A stretch of DNA of 64,000 bases from assembly GCF_002876705.1 (NCBI RefSeq), contig NZ_MDAG01000011.1:19635-83634 (forward strand), given 5' to 3'. A program made the position numbers and the translations under genes. Positions 55,429 through 64,000 of the stretch are shown here, in pieces. The number at the start of each line of letters is the position of its first letter. Positions within the stretch are counted from its first letter, which is position 1. Source of the DNA: Enterovibrio norvegicus_B. Its GTDB lineage: Bacteria; Pseudomonadota; Gammaproteobacteria; Enterobacterales; Vibrionaceae. Under the pieces are notes generated by a model. That model had not been told where the DNA came from. It saw only the letters and a program-made list of their open reading frames with translations, and did no database searches.

Positions 55429-56463
55429 ATGTTTAAAAAGCTAATCATAGTCTGTGTGGCAGGCATGTTGTCTGCGACATCCATGGCGAATGTGATCAGC
55501 CTTTCAGATGATGCGCCCGACGCTTACACGGTGCGCAAAGGTGATACCTTGTGGGACATTGCGGGTTTGTATTTAGACAAGCCTTGGCACTGGCCTGCTC
55601 TTTGGCAGCAAAACCCTGATATTGAAAACCCTCACCTGATTTATCCGGGGGATGAGCTTCGTCTTTCGTGGCAAGATGGCCAGCCCGTTTTGACGCGAAA
55701 GGCGGTGGAAATGGGTGATACAACGCCTATTAGCGGTGTGTCTACCAATATTCTGAAACAGTACTTAACGTATGACACCCTCATGGGGGCGGCAGAAGTT
55801 AATATGGCACCGCGTGTGCTTGGCAACCAGAAAGGGTGGAGTTACATCACCACTAAAACACCTTTCTATGTCGATGCTGTTCTCGATCATGACGAATGGT
55901 TCATTTACCGACCTGTCACGACGTTTGATCGTCAAGTGGGTGAAGAGACCACCACCATGATCAGCTTGAACAAAGTGGCGGAAGCGCGTTTGGTGAGAAA
56001 CCTTGATGAGATCGCCGAGCTGAAATTGGTTCATCAATCTCAAGAAGTGAAGCCAAATGACATTCTCCTGCCATCACTCGGTGCTCGAACTGGCGAGATC
56101 TTTCAACCTCACGCTGCACCCTCGGATATCGCGGGCAATTTGGTAGGGCATCTTTACGGCAGTAAATATGTTGGCCTACGTCAAATTGTGGTTGTTAACA
56201 GAGGGGAAACTGATGGATTGGATGCGGGACATGCATTGTCTGTGATGATGCCTGGTGCGGCCCTTAAGGGCAAAAAAGGCAACATGAGATACGACTCTGA
56301 TACTGATAACACTGCAGATTCAGTGGTCATGACACTGCCTGATCGACATGCGGGTACATTGTTGGTTATCCGAAGTTATCCGCACTTTAGTTTGGCGATG
56401 GTGGTCGATGCAGAGCAGCCTTTATCATCGAACATGAATATCATCTCTGCTGGCGGGTCTTAG
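55429..56463 (+). CDS. LysM-domain exported protein
   Basis: The 344-residue protein has a signal peptide (residues 1-21, MFKKLIIVCVAGMLSATSMA) and one LysM peptidoglycan-binding domain (about 35-85: YTVRKGDTLWDIAGLYL...GDELRL). The C-terminal region (about 100-344) has no motif I can name. Genes of this type between def and dprA are common in vibrios. I chose ATG 55429, with GGAG upstream. Confidence 0.88.
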   Translation: MFKKLIIVCVAGMLSATSMANVISLSDDAPDAYTVRKGDTLWDIAGLYLDKPWHWPALWQQNPDIENPHLIYPGDELRLSWQDGQPVLTRKAVEMGDTTPISGVSTNILKQYLTYDTLMGAAEVNMAPRVLGNQKGWSYITTKTPFYVDAVLDHDEWFIYRPVTTFDRQVGEETTTMISLNKVAEARLVRNLDEIAELKLVHQSQEVKPNDILLPSLGARTGEIFQPHAAPSDIAGNLVGHLYGSKYVGLRQIVVVNRGETDGLDAGHALSVMMPGAALKGKKGNMRYDSDTDNTADSVVMTLPDRHAGTLLVIRSYPHFSLAMVVDAEQPLSSNMNIISAGGS

Positions 56464-56471
56464 CGGATCTG

Positions 56472-57569
56472 ATGAGCAAGGTGCTTGAATCTTGGCTTCG
56501 ACTGGCTGCCGTCCCTAAATTGGGCGGCAGCGCAGTAAGCAAAATTATCAGTAAACATCCGCCCGAGAAACTGCTTGAATTAAGTGATTTTGAACTCTCC
56601 TCCATTGGCTTTAAGCCCGAGCAAATAGCGGCGCTACGACAACCTGACTTTTCTATAATAGACAGATGTTTAGCATGGTGTGATGCGCCAGATAGACACA
56701 TCTTGTCACTGTCAGACCCACACTATCCTTTCTTACTCAAACAAATCGCTTCTGCGCCGCCTCTTTTATTTGTGGAAGGGGATCCCCATATACTCACAGC
56801 ACCGCAGATTGCAATGGTGGGAAGTCGTCATGCCAGCCAAGAAGGGTTGGCGTTGGCTCGGGAGTTTGCCGAAGCACTTGCCAAGCATGATGTGGTGGTG
56901 ACCAGCGGATTGGCATTAGGTATTGATGGCCGTGCGCATCGAGGTGCGTTGGACGGGCAAGGTAAAACGGTCGCGGTACTCGGTTCGGGGTTAGAGAAGG
57001 TTTACCCCTCTCGTCATCGTGATTTAGCCAAAGACGTCAAAGAAAATGGTGCTTTGGTTTCAGAGCTTTGGCCATGGTCACCCCCAAAACCTGCATTTTT
57101 CCCGAGACGAAATCGCATTATCAGCGGTCTCTCTACAGGTGTGTTGGTGGTGGAGGCGGCGTTGAAAAGCGGCTCGTTAATCACGGCACGTCTTGCACTT
57201 GAACAAGGCAGAGAGGTTTTTGCCTTACCGGGATCAATACATAACCCTAATGCCCGTGGTAGCAATGGGTTGATTAAGCAAGGCGCATTATTGGTCGAAA
57301 CCGTCGAGGATATTCTCGAACAAGTGATGGCATTGGCAGGCTGTGCAATTAATCATCAGTTGGACATCGAGCAGGCTCAAGTTTTGCAAGAAGAATTGCC
57401 ATTTCCGGAAGTGTTGGCTAACGTAGGAAATGAGATAAGATGTGTCGATGTGCTTGCAGAAATCTGCGATCAACCCGTTCACGAAATAATGATGAAGTTA
57501 TTAGAACTGGAGCTTCAGGGGCTGGTTACTGCGGTGCCTGGTGGCTATGTGAGAACGAGGAGGGGCTAG
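56472..57569 (+). CDS. dprA: DNA processing protein DprA
   Basis: The 365-residue protein loads RecA on incoming ssDNA in transformation. It has an N-terminal SAM-like region, a Rossmann core (MVGSRHASQEGLALAREFAEAL, GLALGIDGRAHRGAL, FPRRNRIISGLS) and a C-terminal winged-helix-like domain. It lies 8 bp after the LysM gene and 2 bp before smg. This competence gene appears intact, in contrast to comM. Confidence 0.96.
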   Translation: MSKVLESWLRLAAVPKLGGSAVSKIISKHPPEKLLELSDFELSSIGFKPEQIAALRQPDFSIIDRCLAWCDAPDRHILSLSDPHYPFLLKQIASAPPLLFVEGDPHILTAPQIAMVGSRHASQEGLALAREFAEALAKHDVVVTSGLALGIDGRAHRGALDGQGKTVAVLGSGLEKVYPSRHRDLAKDVKENGALVSELWPWSPPKPAFFPRRNRIISGLSTGVLVVEAALKSGSLITARLALEQGREVFALPGSIHNPNARGSNGLIKQGALLVETVEDILEQVMALAGCAINHQLDIEQAQVLQEELPFPEVLANVGNEIRCVDVLAEICDQPVHEIMMKLLELELQGLVTAVPGGYVRTRRG

Positions 57570-57571
57570 CC

Positions 57572-58048
57572 ATGATGGACATCCTAATGTATCTGTTCGA
57601 AACCTATATCCACAGCGATGCGGAATTGATGGTAGATCAGGACGAATTGGCTGATGAGCTTCTACGAGCAGGTTTTCATCAGGAAGATATCTACAAAGCG
57701 TTAGATTGGCTTGAAAAGCTGGCGCTATTGCAAGATGCGGATAAAACGCCTTACCTAACAGGAAGCGCGTTGACGTCGGTGCGTATTTTTACGCCGCAAG
57801 AAATGGATCGCTTGGATACAGAGAGCCGTGGCTTCCTGATTTTCCTTGAGCAAATCAGTGTATTGAACCCAGAAACGCGTGAGATGGTGATTGATCGTGT
57901 GATGGAGCTTGAAACACAAGAGTTCGCGTTAGATGACCTCAAGTGGGTGATCTTGATGGTGCTGTTTAATGTGCCGGGCAACGAACGTGCGTATGACCAA
58001 ATGGAAGAGCTACTCTACTGCACAGCCGAAGATGAATATCTTCATTAA
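57572..58048 (+). CDS. smg: Smg family (DUF494) protein
   Basis: The 158-residue protein begins MMDILMYLFETYIHSDAEL, typical of Smg. The function is unknown; the gene regularly follows dprA. ATG 57572 directly follows the dprA stop and has GGAGGGG upstream; the longer frame from 57440 would overlap dprA by 130 bp. Confidence 0.92.
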   Translation: MMDILMYLFETYIHSDAELMVDQDELADELLRAGFHQEDIYKALDWLEKLALLQDADKTPYLTGSALTSVRIFTPQEMDRLDTESRGFLIFLEQISVLNPETREMVIDRVMELETQEFALDDLKWVILMVLFNVPGNERAYDQMEELLYCTAEDEYLH

Positions 58049-58084
58049 TATTTTCACTGTCAGTCCGTTTGAGGCGAAGCTGTT

Positions 58085-58648
58085 TTGGCTGGAAAAATAG
58101 ACGAATCACTGTTTAGTGCGCATGAACACGCACTAGAGAAAGAAGAACGCTGCCCCAAATGTGGCAGCGTTCTTGTTATTAAACACAGCAAACGTGGGCC
58201 ATTTAAGGCGTGCACAGGCTATCCTGCCTGTGATTTCGTGGAATCGTTGCATCACAATGATGGTCATGTGGTGAAAGAGCTAGGGTTACCTTGCCCTGAA
58301 TGTGGCAATGAATTAGTGCTTCGCCAAGGGCGTTTTGGCATGTTCATTGGCTGTTCGGCGTACCCTGAATGCCAGCACATTGAAAAGCGCGATCAAGAGC
58401 CAGTCACTGAGGGCGTTGATGTGGCTTGCCCCGAGTGTGGCAAAGGCAAACTTCACGAGAAAAAATCGCGTTTTGGTAAAGCGTTCTATGCGTGTGATGC
58501 CTACCCAAAATGTAAATTCGCGGTAAACCTTAAACCCGTCAAAGGGTGCTGTGAAGTGTGTGGTTTCGCACTCTTGCTTGAGAAGCAAACTGCGTCAGGC
58601 GAGGTGAAAGTATGCGCGAGCAAGAAGTGTCAGCATAAACAAGGTTGA
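58085..58648 (+). CDS. yrdD: YrdD, topoisomerase I-type zinc-finger protein
   Basis: The 187-residue protein has repeated zinc ribbons with CxxC pairs (CPKCGS, CPECGN, CPECGK, CEVCGF), like the C-terminal part of bacterial topoisomerase I. The start is TTG 58085 by frame and by similarity of the start region to relatives. DNA binding is likely; the role is unknown. It is followed by a terminator. Confidence 0.88.
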   Translation: MAGKIDESLFSAHEHALEKEERCPKCGSVLVIKHSKRGPFKACTGYPACDFVESLHHNDGHVVKELGLPCPECGNELVLRQGRFGMFIGCSAYPECQHIEKRDQEPVTEGVDVACPECGKGKLHEKKSRFGKAFYACDAYPKCKFAVNLKPVKGCCEVCGFALLLEKQTASGEVKVCASKKCQHKQG

Positions 58649-58680
58649 GTGCTCGGGTTTCGAATAAGGAGCTCTGAGAG

Positions 58681-58708
58681 AAAAAAAGCCGCATTCGCGG
58701 CTTTTTTT
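58681..58708. terminator. bidirectional terminator between yrdD and purK
   Basis: GCCGC/GCGGC (58688-58692 with 58697-58701) flanked by A7 and T7. Confidence 0.83.
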
Positions 58709-58726
58709 GTGCGTGTGAAACGGAAT

Positions 58727-59872
58727 TTATGCTTCTTGATTCAGCTTTTCAGCTGCTTCTAGTAATGCAGGAAATTCATCAACCGATAAATGGGTAGAAA
58801 GTGCTTTTAAGTGCTCACCCAATTCGCTCTGCGAACTGGCACACACGTTGATGTGGCCAATCTTCCTTCCAGGTCTTGGTGCTTTGTCATACCAATGCAC
58901 GTGAGCCAAAGGCATGATGCTTGTTGGTACTGTTACTTCACCAATGATATTCACCATTGCTGTCGGACGAACACGTTTTGCGCTGCCTAACGGTAACCCG
59001 CACACGGCGCGGAGGTGGTTCTCAAATTGGCAAACATCAGCACCCTGTTGTGTCCAATGGCCGGAGTTATGAACGCGTGGCGCGATTTCATTCACCATCA
59101 GCGTGCCATTTACGTCAAAGAACTCGATAGCCAGCACACCGATGTAGTCGAGCGCGGATGCGACCGCGTCAAACATCGATTCAGCTTGTGCTTGTAGGGC
59201 TGCGTTCTCATTGGCAGAAACGGAAACACTCAAAATACCGTCGGTGTGAATGTTTTCCGTGAGTGGATAGATAGCAAGGTTGCCATCTTGTCCGCGGGCA
59301 CCAATCAAGGACACTTCGCGATCAAAGCGAACAAATTCTTCTGCGATAACACATTGGCGGTCTGCTTGATGAGACGCGGTCAGGAAGGCTTCGATGTCCT
59401 GCCATACGTCGTCGGCTTGATCGGCGGATTTAAGTCTCCACTGACCTTTACCGTCATACCCGTCCAGAGCGCTTTTCAAAATCATGGGCAAGCCAATGCG
59501 CGCAATGGCGTTGTCAAAATCCGCGCGATTTTCAATGACCTGATAGCGAGCATTGTTGACGCCAGCTTTGTCCAGCAGGGCCTTTTCTTTGCGGCGATCA
59601 CCACCCGTTAAAATGGCTTCTTCGCCAGGGTAGAATTTTCCGCTGTCTTGGCAAAGACGAAGCACGTCGGGGGCAATATGCTCAAATTCGGCGGTAATGA
59701 CGTCAGCGTTTGCGATGCCATGTTCTAACCCATGGCCAAGCACTTCCAGCGTCACAGGGTGAACGACGTTGCCTGAGCGAACATCATACGCACTGATGGT
59801 GAGATTCAATGGTGCGCCCGCAAGCGCCATCATTCGCGCTAACTGACCAGCACCAAGTACCAATACATTCAT
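58727..59872 (-). CDS. purK: 5-(carboxyamino)imidazole ribonucleotide synthase
   Basis: The 381-residue ATP-grasp enzyme carboxylates AIR at N5 with bicarbonate. It begins MNVLVLGAGQLARMMALAGAP and has EIAPRVHNSGHWTQQGA. It works with PurE, encoded 2 bp upstream. Confidence 0.97.
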   Translation of the reverse strand: MNVLVLGAGQLARMMALAGAPLNLTISAYDVRSGNVVHPVTLEVLGHGLEHGIANADVITAEFEHIAPDVLRLCQDSGKFYPGEEAILTGGDRRKEKALLDKAGVNNARYQVIENRADFDNAIARIGLPMILKSALDGYDGKGQWRLKSADQADDVWQDIEAFLTASHQADRQCVIAEEFVRFDREVSLIGARGQDGNLAIYPLTENIHTDGILSVSVSANENAALQAQAESMFDAVASALDYIGVLAIEFFDVNGTLMVNEIAPRVHNSGHWTQQGADVCQFENHLRAVCGLPLGSAKRVRPTAMVNIIGEVTVPTSIMPLAHVHWYDKAPRPGRKIGHINVCASSQSELGEHLKALSTHLSVDEFPALLEAAEKLNQEA

Positions 59873-59874
59873 GA

Positions 59875-60360
59875 TTAGTCTACCGATGGGTCTGGGTGTG
59901 CCAATACTGTGTCGGTTTGGTTCTGACGGAAAGTGTCGATTTTAGTCAGTAGCTCGTCATCACTCGTCGCAAGAATTTGTGCAGCGAGTAAGCCTGCATT
60001 TGCAGCACCAGCATCGCCAATGGCAAGTGTGCCGACGGCAACGCCTTTTGGCATTTGTACGATAGACAGCAAAGAATCCATGCCTTTGAGGGCTTTTGAC
60101 TGCACAGGAACACCCAATACAGGCAGGCTGGTGAAGGCCGCCGTCATACCTGGAAGGTGCGCTGCACCGCCTGCGCCTGCGATGATCACTTTAATGCCTT
60201 GAGAAGCAGCGTTGCTGGCATATTCTGCAAGCAGTTGAGGGGTTCGGTGTGCGGAAACCACTTTTGTTTCGTACGCGATACCGAAATGCTCAAGCATGTC
60301 TGCTGCGTTTTTCATGGTTGGCCAATCCGATTTTGAACCCATGATGATGCCGACTTTCAT
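59875..60360 (-). CDS. purE: N5-carboxyaminoimidazole ribonucleotide mutase
   Basis: The 161-residue enzyme moves the carboxylate from N5 to C4 in purine synthesis. The motifs GIIMGSKSDWPTM, SAHRTPQ and GAGGAAHLPGM are complete. I chose ATG 60360 (MKVGIIMG) because AGGAG lies 6 bp upstream. Confidence 0.97.
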   Translation of the reverse strand: MKVGIIMGSKSDWPTMKNAADMLEHFGIAYETKVVSAHRTPQLLAEYASNAASQGIKVIIAGAGGAAHLPGMTAAFTSLPVLGVPVQSKALKGMDSLLSIVQMPKGVAVGTLAIGDAGAANAGLLAAQILATSDDELLTKIDTFRQNQTDTVLAHPDPSVD

Positions 60361-60602
60361 AACTGCTCCTGTAACTGCCATGTACTCACTGTCGTCTTTA
60401 TGACGTGAAATTGCGCGCCATTATATCGGTAAAAAATCACAAGGAAAACGTTTGCGTCGATGCATTTCGCGCGAAACAGGGTGTTTTTACTTTCTTGCGA
60501 AAACTATCCGGTGTGTTTCTAAGTGTGACAAAATTGTTGAGTCAGCCCTGCCTAATTCGTCATAGTATGCGAAAGCGTAAGAAGAAAATGCGGAGAAGAA
60601 CA

Positions 60603-61160
60603 TTGGCCAACGTGGAGCAATGTGTAAAAGCCCTATCTCAAGGAGGCGTGATTGCCTACCCGACAGAAGGCGTGTTTGGTGTTGGATGTGACCCTGACAA
60701 TGTGCAGGCCATTCAGGCTTTACTGAATGTGAAAGAGCGTGACCGTGCAAAAGGATTGATCTTAATTGCTGCCGATCTTGCCCAACTTGATGGGTACATC
60801 GACATGAGCCGATTGAGTGAAGAAACGAAAGCCGATGTGTTGGCCAGTTGGCCAGGTCCTGTGACATGGGTGATGCCTGCAGGCAAGAACATCACGGATT
60901 GGGTCACGGGGCAGTTTGATACGGTTGCGGTACGCGTGTCTGACCACACTGATGTGCAAGCCTTGTGTACTGCGTTTGGTAAACCAATAACATCAACCAG
61001 TGCAAATCTTAGCGGTGAAGAGCCGTGCCGTTCAGTCGAAGAGGTTGACGCACAACTTGGCGATCGTGTTGCGTGTATTTTAGAGGGAAAAACGGGTGGT
61101 CTTGAGAGGCCAACCGAGATCCGCGATGCACGTTCTGGTAAGGTGCTTCGACAAGGTTAA
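60603..61160 (+). CDS. tsaC: threonylcarbamoyl-AMP synthase TsaC (YrdC/RimN)
   Basis: The 185-residue enzyme makes threonylcarbamoyl-adenylate for t6A37 of tRNA. IAYPTEGVFGVGCDPDN and STSANLSGEEP are family motifs. I chose the TTG at 60603: GGAG lies 7 bp upstream, and the resulting length matches the family; the longer frame from 60405 adds about 66 unrelated residues. It is divergent from purE. Confidence 0.93.
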   Translation: MANVEQCVKALSQGGVIAYPTEGVFGVGCDPDNVQAIQALLNVKERDRAKGLILIAADLAQLDGYIDMSRLSEETKADVLASWPGPVTWVMPAGKNITDWVTGQFDTVAVRVSDHTDVQALCTAFGKPITSTSANLSGEEPCRSVEEVDAQLGDRVACILEGKTGGLERPTEIRDARSGKVLRQG

Positions 61161-61189
61161 ATTAATCGTCGGAATAAGAAGGAACTCCT

Positions 61190-62107
61190 GTGCAAGACCA
61201 CACCCAGCCAGTCGATAAAGACGCCGTAAAACGCTTCCTACTTTCGTTGCAAGACCGTATTTGTGATGCGTTGTCACATGAAGATGGGGGGTCTGCGTTT
61301 GAGGAGGATGCATGGGAGCGAGAAGCGGGTGGCGGTGGTCGCAGTCGCGTTTTGCGTGACGGTACTGTTTTTGAACAAGCCGGCGTGAATTTCTCGCACG
61401 TGTTTGGCGATAAAATGCCGGGTTCAGCCACCGCGCATCGGCCTGAGCTTGCAGGGCGCAGCTTTGAAGCCATGGGTGTGTCTTTGGTCATTCACCCGAA
61501 CAACCCACACATTCCGACGTCTCACGCCAATGTGCGTTTTTTCATTGCTGAAAAAGAAGGCGAAGCCCCTGTTTGGTGGTTTGGTGGTGGTTTCGATCTC
61601 ACCCCCTTCTATCCTGTGGAAGAAGATTGTCTTCATTGGCACAATACCGCGAAAGCGATTTGTCTGCCGTTTGGTGACGCCGTTTATGCCGAACATAAGG
61701 CGTGGTGCGATCGTTATTTCTTCCTTCCGCATAGAAATGAAACCCGTGGCGTTGGAGGACTTTTCTTTGATGATCTCAATGCGTGGGGGTTTGATTCGTC
61801 TTTTAACTATATAAAGGCGGTCGGCGAAGGGTTTCTCGATGCTTACCTTCCGATCGTTCAAAAACGAAAGGACAAAGCGTTCTCAGAGCATGAGCGCCAG
61901 TTCCAGCTTTATCGTCGTGGCCGTTACGTCGAATTTAACCTGGTGTATGATCGTGGCACCTTGTTTGGCCTTCAAAGTGGTGGTCGAACAGAATCAATTT
62001 TAATGTCTATGCCCCCACTTGTTAGATGGGAGTATGGATTCGAGCCTGAAGCGGGCTCTCCTGAAGCAATACTCTATAAAGACTATTTAACGCCAAGGGA
62101 TTGGTAA
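61190..62107 (+). CDS. hemF: coproporphyrinogen III oxidase, aerobic
   Basis: The 305-residue enzyme decarboxylates coproporphyrinogen III to protoporphyrinogen IX with oxygen. It has GGFDLTPFYP and FNLVYDRGTLFGLQSGGRTE. The start is GTG 61190, with AAGGAAC upstream. It sits 29 bp after tsaC and 14 bp before aroE. Confidence 0.97.
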   Translation: MQDHTQPVDKDAVKRFLLSLQDRICDALSHEDGGSAFEEDAWEREAGGGGRSRVLRDGTVFEQAGVNFSHVFGDKMPGSATAHRPELAGRSFEAMGVSLVIHPNNPHIPTSHANVRFFIAEKEGEAPVWWFGGGFDLTPFYPVEEDCLHWHNTAKAICLPFGDAVYAEHKAWCDRYFFLPHRNETRGVGGLFFDDLNAWGFDSSFNYIKAVGEGFLDAYLPIVQKRKDKAFSEHERQFQLYRRGRYVEFNLVYDRGTLFGLQSGGRTESILMSMPPLVRWEYGFEPEAGSPEAILYKDYLTPRDW

Positions 62108-62121
62108 GGTTCAGTAGGTAA

Positions 62122-62943
62122 ATGGATAAATACGTCGTTGTCGGGAATCCGATTTCACACAGCAAGTCCCCTTTTATACATACCTTGTTTGCGCGTCAGA
62201 CAGGGCAGTCGATGTCATATGAAACCTTGCAAGCGCCTATTGGTGGTTTCAATGAAGCCATGGATGTGTTTTTTGCCAACGGTGGTCGTGGCTGTAATGT
62301 CACCGTGCCATTTAAAGAAGATGCATATGCCATGGCAACCATGCTTACAGAGCGTGCTCGTTTAGCGGGCGCGGTTAATACGCTTAAAAAGCTGGATGAT
62401 GGCGGCATTCTTGGTGATAACACGGATGGGGAAGGTCTTGTTCAGGATTTGCTAAACCATCACGTGCAGTTAGAGGGTGCCAACATTCTTCTGCTCGGCG
62501 CGGGTGGTGCAGCGCGCGGTGTTGTACTTCCTTTACTTAAACACAGTCCCAACATGCTAGTGATTGCCAACCGAACGGTGAGCAAAGCCGAAACACTGGC
62601 TTCTTTGTTTTCTGAATACGGGAATGTTTCAGCCGCATCCTTTGATTCCTTGGGTGAGGCTGAGTTCGATATCATCATCAATTCAACATCCGCCAGTTTG
62701 TCCGGTGAACATCCAAATATTCCGGCTACGGTCATTCATCAGAAAAGTACGGTGTACGACATGGTGTATGGCTCAGGGCTTACCAGCAGCAATCAATGGG
62801 CGAAAGAGCAAGGTGCTGCTCGTCTGATTGATGGGCTAGGTATGCTGGTGGGACAAGCTGCGGAAAGTTTTACTATCTGGCGTGGCATTAAACCGGGAAC
62901 GGGACAGGTGCTAAGGGAACTTCGCCGTAATCTTGCCGAGTAA
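62122..62943 (+). CDS. aroE: shikimate dehydrogenase (NADP+)
   Basis: The 273-residue enzyme reduces dehydroshikimate. It begins with the substrate-binding block VVGNPISHSKSPFIH and has the NADP Rossmann motif LLGAGGAARGVVLPLL and NRTVSKA. It is followed 2 bp later by the yrdB gene. Confidence 0.97.
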   Translation: MDKYVVVGNPISHSKSPFIHTLFARQTGQSMSYETLQAPIGGFNEAMDVFFANGGRGCNVTVPFKEDAYAMATMLTERARLAGAVNTLKKLDDGGILGDNTDGEGLVQDLLNHHVQLEGANILLLGAGGAARGVVLPLLKHSPNMLVIANRTVSKAETLASLFSEYGNVSAASFDSLGEAEFDIIINSTSASLSGEHPNIPATVIHQKSTVYDMVYGSGLTSSNQWAKEQGAARLIDGLGMLVGQAAESFTIWRGIKPGTGQVLRELRRNLAE

Positions 62944-62945
62944 CC

Positions 62946-63209
62946 ATGAACCAAAGTATTTTATTTCCTGATCATCAAGACATAGATAAAAACAAACATG
63001 CTGTTTGTTTTCATGCACAGCAGTCAGGGGCATTGATTGTTTGTTATGTATCTATAGATGACATTCGAAAGCGTCAACATGAAGCATTAATAGAAGATGA
63101 AGCGATACTGGCAGCGTTTGACCAGCATCGCTTTGACTTCGAAGATCTCGCCGAAGAAGCCATTGAGGATGAAAGCTTCAATGACCAAGGAGAAATCTGG
63201 GTGCGTTAG
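62946..63209 (+). CDS. yrdB: DUF1488 protein YrdB
   Basis: The 87-residue acidic protein is of unknown function. Its position right after aroE and next to yrdA is conserved in E. coli and vibrios. Its last 4 bp overlap the end of the convergent yrdA gene. Confidence 0.88.
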   Translation: MNQSILFPDHQDIDKNKHAVCFHAQQSGALIVCYVSIDDIRKRQHEALIEDEAILAAFDQHRFDFEDLAEEAIEDESFNDQGEIWVR

Positions 63210-63745
63210 CCTTCGGCAATGTAGTCATTCTTGGTGGCGACATAGTTGTCAGACGATTTTTGCAAAAATGCCCGCTCGGCTTCTTTTAGTGGTCGAGCCT
63301 GCTTTACAGGACTTCCTACATAGAGGAAGCCTGATTCCAGTCGCTTTCCTGGCGGAACAAGACTGCCTGCACCAATCATCACATCGTCTTCAATGATGGC
63401 ACCGTCCAAAACGATAGCTCCCATTCCAACCAATACACGATCGCCAACTGTGCAACCATGAAGCATAACCTTGTGCCCGATAGTCACGTCTTTACCAATA
63501 ATAAGCGGGTATCCATCAGGATTGTCGGTGTTTTTATGGGTGACATGCAGTACCGAACCGTCTTGGACATTAGATCGGTCACCAATAATGATGTGGTTAA
63601 CATCGCCACGCGCAGCAACTAAAGGCCAAATACTTACATCATTACCAAGGGTAATGTCTCCCACCATCACAGATGTTGGGTCTAGATATACACGCTCACC
63701 AACGTTAGGGAAGATGCCCTTATAACTCCGAAGTACTGATTGCAT
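63206..63745 (-). CDS. yrdA: gamma-carbonic anhydrase-like protein YrdA
   Basis: The 179-residue protein is a left-handed beta-helix of hexapeptide repeats. Likely metal-binding histidines lie in SVLHVTH, TIGHKVML and LHGCTV, as in gamma-carbonic anhydrases, but activity of this clade is not established. It faces yrdB. Confidence 0.93.
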   Translation of the reverse strand: MQSVLRSYKGIFPNVGERVYLDPTSVMVGDITLGNDVSIWPLVAARGDVNHIIIGDRSNVQDGSVLHVTHKNTDNPDGYPLIIGKDVTIGHKVMLHGCTVGDRVLVGMGAIVLDGAIIEDDVMIGAGSLVPPGKRLESGFLYVGSPVKQARPLKEAERAFLQKSSDNYVATKNDYIAEG

Positions 63746-63893
63746 TTGTTATGTCCTAAAGGATTATTAGAATTCCAGCCTATATGGATGCGAAAAATAG
63801 TGCAATTCATCACCAATGTTTCGTTTAAGTACCCCTGTTTGGTTGATTGCTGAGCGAACGCACCGTTTTTCATGAAAAACAGCGCAAAACCCC

Positions 63894-63921
63894 TTGCCAA
63901 GATCTGAACCATCCCTATAAT
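63894..63921 (+). promoter_or_regulatory. P1-type promoter of a probable rrn operon
   Basis: TTGCCA (63894-63899) and TATAAT (63916-63921) are 16 bp apart and are followed by the GC-rich discriminator GCGACCTC, typical of growth-rate-controlled rRNA promoters. The yrdA neighbourhood is followed by rrnD in E. coli. No rRNA sequence is inside the window, so this is inferred. Confidence 0.65.
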
Positions 63922-64000
63922 GCGACCTCACTGACACGGCGACCTGCTCCACACGGAACTAACCACTGAATCAGTACGGTGAAACGGCTTCAAAATTGAT

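Noticed and set aside
1..64000. CRISPR arrays or cas genes
   Set aside because: I saw no regularly spaced repeats and no Cas motifs anywhere in the window.

Overview
The window is the replication-origin region of a gammaproteobacterial chromosome. Gene order and protein sequences fit the Vibrionaceae (Vibrio/Photobacterium/Enterovibrio/Grimontia group, chromosome I); the genus cannot be fixed from the sequence alone. The order is recF-dnaN-dnaA | rpmH-rnpA-yidD-yidC-mnmE | mioC-oriC-mnmG-rsmG-parA-parB-atpIBEFHAGDC-glmU, followed by a seven-gene tRNA operon, a DeoR-type regulator with glmS, ilvLGMEDA, a comM/yifB locus, the yihG-dsbA-srkA-ccoG-yihD group, trkH-trkA-rsmB-fmt-def, a LysM gene, dprA-smg-yrdD, purK-purE, and tsaC-hemF-aroE-yrdB-yrdA. 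The last 100 bases look like an rRNA-operon P1 promoter, so an rrn operon probably starts just past the right edge.

Region 1-9.8 kb holds replication initiation and DNA-clamp genes on the minus strand, the rpmH-yidC and mnmE genes on the plus strand, an inner-membrane protein with a degenerate GGDEF domain, and oriC at about 9.4-9.75 kb. oriC has DnaA boxes, 15 GATC sites and AT-rich repeats beside mnmG. A canonical-looking parS palindrome lies inside recF at 249-262, which fits the parAB pair at 12.3-14.0 kb. Region 14-21 kb is a complete F1Fo ATP synthase operon. Region 21-28 kb has glmU, tRNAs (Gln, Arg, Leu, Gln, Met, Leu, Leu), glmS and two tandem paralogous XRE-type regulators. Region 27.8-34.3 kb is the branched-chain amino-acid operon with an intact ilvG and a recognisable ilvL leader peptide plus attenuator.

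The accessory part is a compact element of about 5.4 kb inside comM (yifB), the gene for the competence-associated branch-migration helicase. It carries a large serine recombinase, a small resolvase/invertase in a probable operon with a ParB-like protein, a DUF3800 protein and an exported protein of unknown function. The two halves of comM rejoin exactly in frame at a shared TT dinucleotide placed just before the Walker A codons. Each end of the element carries an inverted copy of AATAGACC(T/C)ATA 13-14 bp from that TT. This is the geometry expected of attL/attR made by a large serine recombinase, and it suggests that excision would restore comM.

Region 41.5-64 kb is mostly conserved housekeeping: envelope and redox genes (yihG-like, dsbA, srkA, ccoG), an active-looking diguanylate cyclase, a Spo0M-like protein, potassium uptake, translation initiation (fmt, def, rsmB, tsaC), DNA processing (dprA), purine, heme and shikimate genes. 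Several perfect palindromes lie in intergenic regions here and are reported as candidate operators.
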